From Marinobacterium mangrovicola (GTDB lineage: Bacteria; Pseudomonadota; Gammaproteobacteria; Pseudomonadales; Balneatricaceae), in contig NZ_SMFU01000011.1 in the NCBI RefSeq assembly GCF_004339595.1, positions 62,001 through 126,000 of the forward strand: DNA of 64,000 nucleotides, written 5' to 3'. Every line of letters begins with the position of its first letter. Positions within the stretch are counted from its first letter, which is position 1. Shown here one piece after another: positions 51,939 through 61,660 of this stretch. Below the pieces are notes generated by a model that worked only from the letters and a program-made list of their open reading frames with translations, searched no databases and was not told the DNA's origin. Made by a program: the position numbers and the translations under genes.

Positions 51939-53540
51939 TCAGCGCAGGCTGCTCCACAGCTCGCAGCGGTGCGCCTGACTAAAAGCCTGGCCTGCACGGT
52001 TGCTGACACCTGAGCTGTTCAGGTCCATGTAGGTTAACCCTTCGCTGCTGGCCTGTTTCCAGTGCGGATCATTGGCGCTGTTCGGCGTGCCTGTTCTGGC
52101 GAAGTTGGCCCAGTAGCGCTGAAACTGATCCGCCAGAGCCTGTTGCTCCGGGGTGAGTTGCTCGGGTTTGGCCAGATCGAAGTCGGTCTGGAACACGTAG
52201 ACAATATCGGCGGCGTGGTAGGCGCCAAACTGGCTGATGGCATTGCTGGGCGGCAGCAGGATTGGAGCATCCTGGTCGCTGAACTCATAGGCGTAAACCG
52301 GTACCTGGTCCGCCAGCATTTTGCTGGTGGTATACGCCTGGCAGGCAAACATGGAGTCGGTCATGATCCGGCCATAGAGGCTGGCCGCGGAGGGGAAGTG
52401 CGACCAGGGGTAGGCCTCGAGTATCTCCGCCGCTTTGGCGGGGCCGTACTGGAACTCCAGCATCGACTTCAGTGAGGCGTAGTCCTTCGCCATGCCGCCT
52501 TTGGCGAAGTAGTAGGCGAACAGATTGCCCTCATCGGAGTTGCTACCGTTGATCACCGGCACCTGGTTGAAATCGCCACTGGCCAGCGCGTCCATGGCGG
52601 TTTTTGGAACCAGCGGGGTTTCGTACGTGGGCCCCCACTCACTGATCTGAACGCCATTCGCCGAGCCGCTGGTGATAACCGCCTTGTCGGCGGGAAGGGC
52701 GCGGAGGCAGGAGAGTGTCTCAGCGCTGTTCTCCGGGCAGGCGGAATTTTTCGCATAGGTTTCACCCTGGGCGTCCGCCTGCTCCCGTTTTTTCAGCAGG
52801 GAGCCGGAGAGAAACGGCCCACTCTGCAGAATCGCTTTCTGGAACAGCCCCCTGGAGCTCGGCATCAGCATCTGCGTACCTACCGACATACCACCGGCGG
52901 ATTCGCCAAAAATGGTGATATTGTCCGGGTCGCCGCCAAAGGACTCGATATTGTCTTTCACCCACTGCATCGCCAACTGCTGGTCCAGCGAGCCGAAGTT
53001 ACCGGAGGCATCCCCCAGCTGTGGGTGCGACAGGTAACCTAGCGGACCCATGCGATAGTTCATGCTGACGCTGATAACCTGCTGGTTTTCTGTCAGACGG
53101 GTGGGATCAAACTGATCACTGGAACCGGTGACAAAACCGCCGCCATGAATCCAGACCATGACCGGCAGGGATTCAAGCTTATCCTCGCCCTTTTCCTTAA
53201 TTCGGGGCACATAGACGTTCAGATAGAGGCAGTCTTCACTACCACGCACGCTTTCCAGCGAGCCGCCAAACATGGATCCGGGTTGGGTGCAGATCGATTG
53301 AAAACGGGTGGCCTGGTAATCATCCAGATACTCCACCGGCTCGGGAGCTGCCCAGCGCAGTTCACCGACCGGCGGCTTGGCAAAGGGAATACCCTGGTAT
53401 TGGATCGTTTTATCCACCGCTTTACCGGTGAAATTGCCGGCCGGGGCGTGGACCTGAGTGGCGGCCTGGGCGGTGTTCATGCCCAGGGTAAAAGCCAGGG
53501 CCAGTGGAAGAACAGGGAGGTGTGAGGATAGTGGTCGCAT
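51939..53540 (-). CDS. Secreted type-B carboxylesterase
   Basis: A 533-residue alpha/beta-hydrolase of the carboxylesterase type B (para-nitrobenzyl esterase) group. Signal peptide: PVLPLALAFTLGMNTAQAA. Oxyanion hole MVWIHGGGFVTGS, nucleophile elbow TIFGESAGGMSVG, acid residue in NGSNSDEGNLF and catalytic histidine in GAYHAADIVYVF are all present. It probably hydrolyses carboxylic esters in the periplasm or outside the cell; the substrate is unknown. AAGGAA precedes the ATG. It lies downstream of the hydroxybenzoate monooxygenase gene but beyond a terminator, so is likely independent. Confidence 0.9.
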   Translation of the reverse strand: MRPLSSHLPVLPLALAFTLGMNTAQAATQVHAPAGNFTGKAVDKTIQYQGIPFAKPPVGELRWAAPEPVEYLDDYQATRFQSICTQPGSMFGGSLESVRGSEDCLYLNVYVPRIKEKGEDKLESLPVMVWIHGGGFVTGSSDQFDPTRLTENQQVISVSMNYRMGPLGYLSHPQLGDASGNFGSLDQQLAMQWVKDNIESFGGDPDNITIFGESAGGMSVGTQMLMPSSRGLFQKAILQSGPFLSGSLLKKREQADAQGETYAKNSACPENSAETLSCLRALPADKAVITSGSANGVQISEWGPTYETPLVPKTAMDALASGDFNQVPVINGSNSDEGNLFAYYFAKGGMAKDYASLKSMLEFQYGPAKAAEILEAYPWSHFPSAASLYGRIMTDSMFACQAYTTSKMLADQVPVYAYEFSDQDAPILLPPSNAISQFGAYHAADIVYVFQTDFDLAKPEQLTPEQQALADQFQRYWANFARTGTPNSANDPHWKQASSEGLTYMDLNSSGVSNRAGQAFSQAHRCELWSSLR

Positions 53541-53711
53541 TACTCATTCCTTAAGTGAAAGCTCGTCTGCCTGTTTATAAAGGCAGGTTGCTGCAGGCGT
53601 AAAGTCACTTTAGGGAAAAAGGCGGAACCTACCAACTGAGGTATTCAATCGGCGTGGGATTTCAGTGTTGCGGCCAGAGAAAAGGCCGGCAGGTCATTGA
53701 ATATAAACGAT

Positions 53712-53757
53712 AAAAAAGCCCTCTAACACTGCCGGTTACGGCAAGCGTTAGAGGGCT
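53712..53757 (-). terminator. Terminator after the hydroxybenzoate monooxygenase gene
   Basis: On the minus strand: AGCCCTCTAAC, a loop with its own TTGCCG/CGGCA pairing, GTTAGAGGGCTTTTTT. Strong stem with six T's about 50 bp after the stop. Confidence 0.9.
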
Positions 53758-53803
53758 GAAAGCTAAAGCGGTATTCAGTTAATCGGCGTTCAATTTAGCG
53801 GCT

Positions 53804-55741
53804 CTACTGCACAGGCTTAAGCACGCCGGCAAAGAAGCGGCTGAGGCCCTGGTAATCGTTCAGCGGCAGCACATCGGCCACATACTGATCCGGACGCACG
53901 ATCACGATACAGCCCTGATCGCGGTTGATGCCGCGCATGGCGTAGATATCCTTGCCGCCGCCGGAAGATTCCGGACGTTTGTCGGCGCAGAACACCTTCT
54001 CGTAATCGCGCAGCTTAAGGCTGCCCTTCAGCGGCATCAGCAGCGGATGCAGGGTGGATGTTTCCACTGACTGATGGTGCTGCTGAAACACAGCACGCAG
54101 GTCGATCACCGAATCCTGCTCGTCACCGGCCGGGGTGTAAAGCTTCAGCGGTGATTTCGCATCTTCCGCCAGGAACTCGCACAGGGCTTTCACGCCGCAC
54201 TCGTCGGACATCGGCTCCGCGCTGCCGCCAAAGGCGTAGACGCGATAGGCGCCGTTCGCGGTATGGCAGTGGCCCAGCTGCATCGGCTTGGCATCGCCCT
54301 GGCGCACCACCGGCGCGGAGTGGAAGCGCTTGCCCACGGTGAGGCCGGTGGCGAGCTCCTGATGTAAGCCCTCACTGACCATCAATGACGGGCGGTACTG
54401 GATGGAGACACCGGCGGTGTACTGACCGAACAGCTGGAAGTAGCGCTGGAACTCGGCCGGATCGACCCCGTCCGGGTTCTCGGCGGACTTCGGCTTGGCG
54501 CTGAACATGGCGGAGAACTTGCGATCGAAATCGATCAGCGCCTGGCCATATTCACGGCGCTCGTCGGAGTAGGTTTTCAGCAGCGACTCATCGGCGCGAC
54601 CGGTGAGCACGTGGGCCAGTTTCCAGCCCAGGTTCCAGGTATCCATCACCGAGGTGTTCAGGCCCTGGCCCGCTTTCGGGCTGTGGGTGTGACAGGCGTC
54701 GCCGGCGAGGAAGACGCGGGCGGCACGGTCTTCGGTGGAGTCGTCAAACGCGGTGGTGATGCGCTGGCCGATCTCGTACACGCTCCACCAGGCCACTTGT
54801 TTTACGTCGATGCTGTAGGGCTGAAGAATGCGGTTGGCGCCGGCGATCAGCACGTCCGCGGTCATCTGGTCACGGGCGACGCGCTCGTTTTCCTTCAGCT
54901 TGTCGAGCTCGATATACATGCGCACCATGTAGCCGCCTTCACGCGGGATGATCAGCATGTTGCCTTCGTTGTTGGAGTGGATCAGCGACTTCAGGCGGAT
55001 ATCGGGGAAGTCGGTGTTGAGCAGCACATCCATCACGCCCCAGGCCTGGTTCAGGGCGTCACCCACCAGCTCCTTGCCGATGGCGGTACGCACGGCGGAA
55101 CGCGCGCCATCGCAGCCGACCACGTAGCGCGCTTTGATGGTTTCCACTTCCTGGGTGTACTGGGAGAAGTTGACCATGCGCTCGACCTGAACGGTCACCG
55201 GGAACTCTTCATCCCCGGAGCCCACTTCCAGGCTCAGCAGCTTGCGCTGGTAGTGAGGTTCGAGCTTGGCGGCGCTCTGGCGCATCACATCCAGGAACAT
55301 GTCGTGCACGCGCGCCTGGTTGATGATCAAGTGCGGCATCTCGGACAGATCATCGGCCACATCGGGCACCTTGCCGCTGCGTGAGATCTCGTTCGGCTTG
55401 TCTGCATCCGGCTTCCAGAAGGCCGCCTCGCTCACCTGGTAGGCTTCCTGAATGATCTGGTCGGCAAAGCCGTAGGCCTGGAACATTTCGATGGTGCGGC
55501 AGGCGATACCGTCGGCCTGGCCCACCAGCAGGCGGTCATCTTTCTGGTCGATGATGGCGACGCGGAGTCCTTCAAACTGGGTCAGCTGCGCCGCCAGGTT
55601 CAGGCCGGCAGGGCCACAGCCAACGATAAGGACGTCGACTTCTTCAGGGAGCGGACGCTTGATGGGCGGGGGTACAACGGCATCCTGCGGATCAGAAAAA
55701 CGCGGATCGCCGGGGTGAAAGCCATTCTGATGAAACTGCAT
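53804..55741 (-). CDS. FAD-dependent aromatic monooxygenase, 3-hydroxybenzoate 4-monooxygenase-like (MobA)
   Basis: A 645-residue flavoprotein aromatic hydroxylase. FAD sites: VDVLIVGCGPAGLNLAAQL and the DG motif CDGARSAVRTAIG, and RVFLAGDACHTHSPKAGQGL. The start MQFHQNGFHPGDP and motifs QADGIACRTIEMF, AWGVMDVLLNTDFPDIR and LQLGHC-like QLGHCHTANG closely follow MobA of Comamonas testosteroni (639 residues), as far as I remember it. The C-terminal thioredoxin-like domain of the phenol-hydroxylase group is present. MobA turns 3-hydroxybenzoate into protocatechuate; phenol or related phenolics are alternatives. It is divergent from a LysR regulator. Confidence 0.85.
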   Translation of the reverse strand: MQFHQNGFHPGDPRFSDPQDAVVPPPIKRPLPEEVDVLIVGCGPAGLNLAAQLTQFEGLRVAIIDQKDDRLLVGQADGIACRTIEMFQAYGFADQIIQEAYQVSEAAFWKPDADKPNEISRSGKVPDVADDLSEMPHLIINQARVHDMFLDVMRQSAAKLEPHYQRKLLSLEVGSGDEEFPVTVQVERMVNFSQYTQEVETIKARYVVGCDGARSAVRTAIGKELVGDALNQAWGVMDVLLNTDFPDIRLKSLIHSNNEGNMLIIPREGGYMVRMYIELDKLKENERVARDQMTADVLIAGANRILQPYSIDVKQVAWWSVYEIGQRITTAFDDSTEDRAARVFLAGDACHTHSPKAGQGLNTSVMDTWNLGWKLAHVLTGRADESLLKTYSDERREYGQALIDFDRKFSAMFSAKPKSAENPDGVDPAEFQRYFQLFGQYTAGVSIQYRPSLMVSEGLHQELATGLTVGKRFHSAPVVRQGDAKPMQLGHCHTANGAYRVYAFGGSAEPMSDECGVKALCEFLAEDAKSPLKLYTPAGDEQDSVIDLRAVFQQHHQSVETSTLHPLLMPLKGSLKLRDYEKVFCADKRPESSGGGKDIYAMRGINRDQGCIVIVRPDQYVADVLPLNDYQGLSRFFAGVLKPVQ

Positions 55742-55845
55742 GGGGTGCGTCCTCTTGCTTATTATGTATTTCGAAGACCACTTTAATTCGGTTTAGATAT
55801 CAGGAAAAATAGGTTTTTATTCCCAGACTAAAAGAAAATGAATAG

Positions 55846-56769
55846 ATGAATCCTAACCTTCTGAAACAGTTAGCCATCGTGGTGAAGCAGGGCTCGCTCA
55901 GCCGCGCCTGTGAACAGCTGTACATCACGCAGCCAACGCTGACCCGAAGTATAAAACAGCTGGAGATGAAGGTTGGGGCGCCGGTGCTGAAGCGCTCCCG
56001 CCATGGTGTAATCCCCACCGAGATCGGCGCGCGGCTGGCGCAGATCGGTGAACGGATACTGGCGGATACCGATCATGGCGAAGAGGTGATACGCCAGTGG
56101 CACAGCGGTTATCACAATGAATTTACCCTGGGGATCGATCCGCTCTGGGAGTTTGCCGCTTACCGCGAGATGAGCGATCACTTCCTGCGTGAAAAGCGCT
56201 ATGTATTTCATCTACGTACCGGCTCCGCTGCTGCCCAGATCGGGCTGATGCAGGCCGGCGAACTGGACTTCCTGCTGGCGCCGGCGCACCTGACTGTGGC
56301 CCAGGAAAGCCTGCAGCGCGACCTGCTGTTTCGCGACCGTTCCGGCGTATTTGCCGGCAAAAAGTCGTCACTTATCCGCAGAAAGGGCGCAGTAGCACTG
56401 GATGAGCTGGAACGGCAGAACTGGATGATCGCGGGTGCCAGCGCCGGTTTTTTGGATGGTCAGGGGGAGCTGGCCGGCCCCACCGCGGCGCGTATCGCTT
56501 TCACCGGTAGTATCCGCTCGGTGCTGCATCTGCTGAATACCACCGACATGCTGGTGCGACTGCCGGCGCGGCTGGCGCTGATGACCGGCGAGATCGCGCC
56601 TGAGCAGATGATCGAGGTGGAAGGCAAACCTGGGCCGCGCCGTGACATAGCGCTCTGGTCACGCACCGAAGAGGGGGAGCGCCCGGAGATCCTCAAGGTG
56701 CGTGAGCTGATCACCGAGCTGGTGACCGGCATGGATCAGAAAACCCCTACCTTTGGGCTCAATCTCTAG
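55846..56769 (+). CDS. LysR-family regulator of the monooxygenase
   Basis: A 307-residue LysR protein with the helix-turn-helix at the start (LLKQLAIVVKQGSLSRACEQ, YITQPTLTRSIKQLE) and the ligand domain from about residue 88. It lies divergent from the mobA-like gene with 104 bp between, so it probably activates it in response to a hydroxybenzoate or similar aromatic. No clear T-N11-A palindrome was identified in that gap. The gene converges with the PycR-like LysR gene. Confidence 0.9.
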   Translation: MNPNLLKQLAIVVKQGSLSRACEQLYITQPTLTRSIKQLEMKVGAPVLKRSRHGVIPTEIGARLAQIGERILADTDHGEEVIRQWHSGYHNEFTLGIDPLWEFAAYREMSDHFLREKRYVFHLRTGSAAAQIGLMQAGELDFLLAPAHLTVAQESLQRDLLFRDRSGVFAGKKSSLIRRKGAVALDELERQNWMIAGASAGFLDGQGELAGPTAARIAFTGSIRSVLHLLNTTDMLVRLPARLALMTGEIAPEQMIEVEGKPGPRRDIALWSRTEEGERPEILKVRELITELVTGMDQKTPTFGLNL

Positions 56770-56803
56770 GCGTTCTTTTCAACCCCGTTTTTAAACTGCG
56801 AGC

Positions 56804-57751
56804 TCAAGCCTCATCACCGTAAACCCGCCGGGCCAGCTCGCGGGTGGAGCTGCGGGCATGATCGAGAAACGCCTGCATCACCGGTGTCGGGTATTTGCTG
56901 GCTGGGTAGACCACGCACCAGGAGCGGCGCAGCGGAAAGCCTTCCAGCTCCGGGATGGTAACCTGGCCCAGCTTGATCTCCGCCGTCACGCTCAGGCGCG
57001 GCAGCACGCCAACGCCCAATCCCGCCAAAATCCCGTGCTTGATCGCCACGTTGGAGCCCAGCTCCAGGCGCGGCGCCAGTTTCAGCCGGTTCTGAGCGCA
57101 CCAGACTTCCAGCGCATGGCGAGTGCCGGAGCCGGCTTCGCGCATCAGCAGACGGGCGTTGAAAAAATCCTGGGTGCTGAGGTTTTCCTTCTGCAGCAGC
57201 GGATCGTCCGAGCGCACAACCGGCACCATGATGTTATCGAGGAAGGGCAGGGTGTTCAGGTTACGGGACTCAGGCACCATCCCCATGATCACCAGGTGGT
57301 CCTGGTTGGTGTTAAGACGCTCCACCGCCTGGGCACGGTTAACGATGGTCAGGCTTACATCCACTTGTGGGTAAGCCTCCAGAAACGACTCCAGCAGGTA
57401 GGGTACGGAATATTGCGCCGTGCTCACCGCAGCCAGACGTAGTTCGCCACGCACCTGGCCATCCAGTTCTGCCAGCTGCATCTGCAGCCGTTCCAGGTCG
57501 GTAAACATGGTGTCTACGGTTCTCGACAGCTGCTCGCCGGCGGCGGTCACATACAGCTTTTTCCCCACATATTCGAACACCGGCTGGCCCATCGCCTGTT
57601 CCAGTTGCCTTATCTGCGCGCTCACGGCGGGCTGGGTCAGGCCAAGTTCCTCGGCGGCGCGGCTGTAATTCAGGTGGTGAGCCACCGCCTTGAACACCTG
57701 TAACTGACGAAAAGAGAGCCGATTCAAGAGCTGGTTCAGAGAGTAAGGCAT
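56804..57751 (-). CDS. LysR-family regulator next to pycA (PycR-like)
   Basis: A 315-residue LysR protein of the CbbR/CysL type: LSFRQLQVFKAVAHHLNYSR, AAEELGLTQPAVSAQIRQLE, and an effector domain with GELRLAAVSTAQYSVPYLLE. It is divergent from pycA; in Pseudomonas aeruginosa a LysR gene in this place (PycR) regulates the pyruvate carboxylase genes. That comparison and the position support the same job here. A perfect palindrome lies between the two genes. Confidence 0.88.
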   Translation of the reverse strand: MPYSLNQLLNRLSFRQLQVFKAVAHHLNYSRAAEELGLTQPAVSAQIRQLEQAMGQPVFEYVGKKLYVTAAGEQLSRTVDTMFTDLERLQMQLAELDGQVRGELRLAAVSTAQYSVPYLLESFLEAYPQVDVSLTIVNRAQAVERLNTNQDHLVIMGMVPESRNLNTLPFLDNIMVPVVRSDDPLLQKENLSTQDFFNARLLMREAGSGTRHALEVWCAQNRLKLAPRLELGSNVAIKHGILAGLGVGVLPRLSVTAEIKLGQVTIPELEGFPLRRSWCVVYPASKYPTPVMQAFLDHARSSTRELARRVYGDEA

Positions 57752-57801
57752 GGGCGAAATCCAGTGCTGACGGGCCGTCGGTTTGGGTTTGAAAAAGAGC
57801 T

Positions 57802-57817
57802 ATAAGGTATTTCTTAT
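57802..57817. promoter_or_regulatory. Palindrome between pycR-like gene and pycA
   Basis: ATAAG-GTATTT-CTTAT (57802-57817), a perfect 5-bp inverted repeat, lies 51 bp upstream of the LysR start and about 90 bp upstream of pycA. LysR proteins of the CbbR group bind similar TAA/TTA-type palindromes. Confidence 0.5.
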
Positions 57818-57906
57818 GATACTCAGAAGAAATATCAATTTATACATTTAAGCCGACTCGTTTAGTGTGATTCGCATTGATCGACACACTCTTTCGGAGA
57901 CGATCC

Positions 57907-59322
57907 ATGCTGAAGAAGATCCTGATCGCTAACCGGGGCGAAATTGCGGTTCGCATCGTGCGGGCCTGTGCGGAGATGAATATCCGCTCGGTTGCGATCT
58001 ACACCGAAGCCGACCGCTATGCGCTGCACGTGAAGCGGGCAGACGAGGCGCACAGCCTGGGTGAAGACCCGCTGGCGGGGTACCTCGACGCTCGTCGAAT
58101 CGTGAACCTGGCGGTGGAAACCGGCTGCGATGCGATCCATCCCGGTTATGGCTTCCTGTCGGAAAACAGCGAGTTCGCCCGTATCTGTGCCGAGCGCGGT
58201 ATCACCTTTATCGGCCCCAAGGCTGAGGTTATCGCCAAGATGGGCGACAAGACTGCCGCCCGAGCCAGCATGATCGCTGCCGGTGTGCCGGTCACTCCCG
58301 GTTCCGAAGGCAATCTGGCCGACCTTGATGAGGCGATCAAGGTCGCCGGTGAGATCGGTTACCCGGTGATGCTTAAAGCGACCTCCGGCGGTGGCGGCCG
58401 CGGTATCCGTCGCTGTGACAGCGAGACCGAACTCAAGGCGCAGTACCCCCGTGTTATCTCCGAAGCCACCAAGGCCTTCGGTTCTGCCGAAGTGTTTCTT
58501 GAGAAGTGCATCGTCGATCCGAAGCATATTGAAGTCCAGGTTCTGGCGGACAGCCAGGGTGATGCGATTCACCTTTACGAGCGTGACTGCTCCATCCAGC
58601 GCCGTAATCAGAAGCTGATCGAGATCGCGCCGAGCCCGTCACTGACGCCGGAGCAGCGTCATTACGTGGGTGAGCTGGCCGTACGCGCCGCCAAGGCGGT
58701 GGGGTACGAGAACGCCGGTACCGTGGAGTTTCTGGTTACCGGTAACGAGATCTACTTCATGGAGATGAACACCCGTGTGCAGGTTGAGCACACCATCTCT
58801 GAGCAGATCACCGGCGTGGATATCGTGCGTGAACAGATCCGCATCGCTTCCGGTCTGTCGCTGGCCTATCGCCAGGAGGATATCTCCTTCCGCGGTTTTG
58901 CCCTGCAGTTCCGTATCAACGCCGAAGATCCGAAAAACAACTTTCTGCCGAGTTTTGGCCGCATCACCCGTTACTACGCGCCGGGTGGTCCCGGTGTGCG
59001 TACCGATACGGCGATCTACACCGGTTACACCATTCCGCCGTACTTCGACTCCATGTGCCTGAAGCTCATCGTCTGGGCGCTGAACTGGGAAGAGGCGCTG
59101 GATCGTGGTTCCCGCGCACTGGCGGACATGCGGGTGCAGGGTGTGAAAACCACCGCCCGTTACTACCAGGAGATCCTGCAGAACCCGGATTTCCGTAGCG
59201 GTGAATTCAATACCAGCTTCGTGCCGACCCATCCGGAGCTGCAAAACTACTCGGACAAGCGCGATCCCAGCGAACTTGCGCTGGCTATCGCTACAGCTAT
59301 CGCGGCATACGCCGGCGTTTAA
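57907..59322 (+). CDS. pycA: Pyruvate carboxylase subunit A (biotin carboxylase)
   Basis: Starting at 57907 (CGGAGA upstream) the product is 471 residues. It is the biotin-carboxylase subunit of a two-subunit pyruvate carboxylase. The opening LKKILIANRGEIAVRIVRAC, the ATP-grasp loop KATSGGGGRGIRR, EKCIVDPKHIEVQVLADSQG, and EMNTRVQVEHTISEQITGVD are all there. Unlike AccC, it is paired with the carboxyltransferase/biotin-carrier gene pycB 24 bp downstream. An ATG 10 codons earlier has a poorer ribosome site. Confidence 0.93.
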   Translation: MLKKILIANRGEIAVRIVRACAEMNIRSVAIYTEADRYALHVKRADEAHSLGEDPLAGYLDARRIVNLAVETGCDAIHPGYGFLSENSEFARICAERGITFIGPKAEVIAKMGDKTAARASMIAAGVPVTPGSEGNLADLDEAIKVAGEIGYPVMLKATSGGGGRGIRRCDSETELKAQYPRVISEATKAFGSAEVFLEKCIVDPKHIEVQVLADSQGDAIHLYERDCSIQRRNQKLIEIAPSPSLTPEQRHYVGELAVRAAKAVGYENAGTVEFLVTGNEIYFMEMNTRVQVEHTISEQITGVDIVREQIRIASGLSLAYRQEDISFRGFALQFRINAEDPKNNFLPSFGRITRYYAPGGPGVRTDTAIYTGYTIPPYFDSMCLKLIVWALNWEEALDRGSRALADMRVQGVKTTARYYQEILQNPDFRSGEFNTSFVPTHPELQNYSDKRDPSELALAIATAIAAYAGV

Positions 59323-59346
59323 CGGGCTGCGAAAAGGAGAGAATTG

Positions 59347-61146
59347 ATGAGCAAAGTGAACGTTACCGACGTCATCCTGCGTGATGCACACCAGTCCCTG
59401 ATCGCCACCCGTATGCGTACCGAAGATATGCTGCCGATCTGTGACAAGCTCGACAAAGTGGGCTTCTGGTCACTGGAAGTCTGGGGCGGTGCTACCTTTG
59501 ACGCCTGCGTCCGCTTTTTGAAAGAGGATCCCTGGGAGCGTCTGCGCGAGCTGCGCAAGGCGCTGCCGAACACCCGCCTGCAGATGCTGCTGCGCGGCCA
59601 GAACCTGCTTGGTTACCGCCACTATGCCGATGATGTAGTTGAGGCGTTTGTCGCCAAGGCTGCTGAGAACGGTATCGACGTGTTCCGTGTTTTCGATGCG
59701 CTGAACGATCTGCGTAACCTCGAAACCGCGATCAAGGCGGTTAAAAAGGCCGGCAAACATGCGCAGGGTACTATCTGCTACACCACCAGCCCGGTGCATA
59801 CCGAAGCGCTGTTCGTGAAGCAGGCGCAAGAGCTGAAGGCGATGGGCGCCGACTCCATCGCGATCAAGGATATGGCCGGTCTGCTGACCCCGTACGCCAC
59901 CTATGATTTGGTCAAGGCGATCAAGAGCGGGGTCGATCTGCCGGTATTTATTCACAGCCACTCAACCGCAGGCCTGGCGGCTCAGTGTCAGCTGAAGGCG
60001 GTGGAAGCGGGTGCCGAGCATATCGATACCGCGATCTCCTCGTTCGCCTCCGGCACCAGTCACCCGGCTACGGAATCCCAGGTTGCGGCGCTGCGCGGTA
60101 CCCAGTGGGATACCGGCCTGGATCTGGAGTTGCTGGGCGAGATTGCCGATTACTTCCGCGAAGTGCGTAAGAAGTATCACCAGTTTGAATCCGAATTCAC
60201 CCGTGAAGACGTATCGGTTCAGATCAACCAGGTGCCGGGCGGCATGATGTCCAACCTTGCCAACCAGCTCAAAGAGCAGAACGCCCTGGGCCGTATCCGC
60301 GAAGTGTTCGCCGAGATTCCGGCGGTGCGCAAGGATTTGGGTTACCCGCCGTTGGTCACACCGACCTCACAGATCGTCGGTACCCAGGCGGTGCTGAACG
60401 TGCTCTCCGGTGAGCGTTACAAGACCATCACCAACGAGGTGAAACGTTACCTTCAGGGTGGTTACGGTCATCCGCCGGCCGAGGTCGATGCCCAGCTGCA
60501 GACCAAGGCGGTCGGTAAAGAAGAGCTGATCGACGGTCGCCCGGCAGATTTGCTGAGTCCAGAGATGGCGCGCCTGACCAAAGAGATCGGCGAACTGGCC
60601 AAGTCCGATGAGGACGTACTGACTTTCGCCATGTTCCAGGATATCGGCCGCCAGTTCCTCGAACAGCGTGAAGCCGGCACTCTGGAGCCGGAACAACTGC
60701 TGCCCGCTACTCAGGGCGGTCGTGCCATGGACGAAGGCGTGGCTACCGAGTTCAAGATCGACGTGCACGGCGAGACCTACCAGGTGGCGATCACCGGTGT
60801 GGGTGGTAAGGAGAGCGGCAAACGCCATGTTTACCTCAGCATCGATGGTCTGCCGGAAGAGGTGATGTTTGAACCGCTCAACGCCTACGTCGGCGGCACC
60901 ACCGCCAGCGGTCGTCTGCAGGCCAGCGCACCGGGTCATGTGACCACCGGTATGCCGGGCAATATTGTTGATGTGCTGGTGGCTGCGGGTGATGAGGTGA
61001 CTGCCGGGCAGGCGGTGCTGATCACCGAAGCGATGAAGATGGAAACCGAAATTCAGGCACCGATCGCCGGCAAGGTGAAGGGCGTGCATGTCGCCAAGGG
61101 CGACCGCGTCACCCCGGGCGAGGTGCTGATCGAAATCGAGGGGTAA
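59347..61146 (+). CDS. pycB: Pyruvate carboxylase subunit B (carboxyltransferase and biotin carrier)
   Basis: The ATG at 59347 (AAGGAG upstream) gives 599 residues. The carboxyltransferase barrel has VTDVILRDAHQSLIATRMRT, RVFDALNDLRN and FIHSHSTAGLAAQC; the C-terminal biotinyl domain has the biotinylated lysine in LITEAMKMETEIQAPIAGKV. It resembles the oxaloacetate decarboxylase alpha chain. With no OadB/OadG-like genes here and pycA upstream, it is best read as PycB, making oxaloacetate from pyruvate for anaplerosis. A strong terminator follows. Confidence 0.92.
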   Translation: MSKVNVTDVILRDAHQSLIATRMRTEDMLPICDKLDKVGFWSLEVWGGATFDACVRFLKEDPWERLRELRKALPNTRLQMLLRGQNLLGYRHYADDVVEAFVAKAAENGIDVFRVFDALNDLRNLETAIKAVKKAGKHAQGTICYTTSPVHTEALFVKQAQELKAMGADSIAIKDMAGLLTPYATYDLVKAIKSGVDLPVFIHSHSTAGLAAQCQLKAVEAGAEHIDTAISSFASGTSHPATESQVAALRGTQWDTGLDLELLGEIADYFREVRKKYHQFESEFTREDVSVQINQVPGGMMSNLANQLKEQNALGRIREVFAEIPAVRKDLGYPPLVTPTSQIVGTQAVLNVLSGERYKTITNEVKRYLQGGYGHPPAEVDAQLQTKAVGKEELIDGRPADLLSPEMARLTKEIGELAKSDEDVLTFAMFQDIGRQFLEQREAGTLEPEQLLPATQGGRAMDEGVATEFKIDVHGETYQVAITGVGGKESGKRHVYLSIDGLPEEVMFEPLNAYVGGTTASGRLQASAPGHVTTGMPGNIVDVLVAAGDEVTAGQAVLITEAMKMETEIQAPIAGKVKGVHVAKGDRVTPGEVLIEIEG

Positions 61147-61204
61147 GAAAGCCCAAGGCTTGCTTTACCTGAGATAAAACTCGTTACGAGTTGCAATGGA
61201 GCTT

Positions 61205-61238
61205 GGCCCTCATCAGGAAACTGGTGAGGGCCTTTTTT
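61205..61238 (+). terminator. Terminator after pycB
   Basis: GGCCCTCATCAG-gaaa-CTGGTGAGGGCC followed by six T's, about 60 bp after the pycB stop; a textbook rho-independent terminator. Confidence 0.95.
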
Positions 61239-61309
61239 ATGGATTAGCCTGGGGAAGGCCCAGCATAACCGATGCACCGCGGTAGGGGGTGCTCACCCGA
61301 AGGGCATAA

Positions 61310-61380
61310 TAACCTCGCGCCGATGGAATCCGGCACGGCGGTTAATAAACCCATCGGCGGTGATCGCGACGAGGGCGCTT
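61310..61380. repeat. REP-like pair beside the IS element
   Basis: The segment at 61357-61380, read on the minus strand, is GCGCCCTCGTCGCGATCACC, close to the REP at 30.4 kb (GCCCTCATCGCGATCAACGC). An inverted partner with CCTCGCGCCGATGG lies at 61313-61326. The outer arm (expected TAGGAG...) is missing and the IS1111-type element begins there, so the IS appears to have inserted into the REP. Confidence 0.6.
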
Positions 61381-61394
61381 ATATGGACCCGCCC

Positions 61395-61660
61395 GGTGCT
61401 GCAAGGCCGTTTTGACTGACAGAGTGAGATTGCACGCTTATATCCGACCTCATGTTGGGGCGTATCCACCCCGGGCCATTATGAGATGTGCACTCACTGT
61501 CCTGATCGCCTACTCGGCTTCAAAGAGCCAGGCGCGCCCCGAGGTTTCAGTGAGTCGATCTTATCTGTCGTGTCTTAACGGTCTGCGCAACCTCTCGGCA
61601 GGTGTGTAACCTTCGTTTTACTCGTTCTCAACCAGCATAACGAGCATCGACCAGTACCGA
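61395..61660 (-). ncRNA. Candidate IS1111 guide RNA (bridge/seek RNA) region
   Basis: Between the transposase stop and the downstream inverted repeat are about 265 bp with no gene. In IS1111-group elements the guide RNA that directs target choice is encoded exactly there, downstream of the transposase and on the same strand. Local pairings are present (for example ACTCACTG with CAGTGAGT near 61491 and 61546). The exact ends are not determined from sequence alone. Confidence 0.45.
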
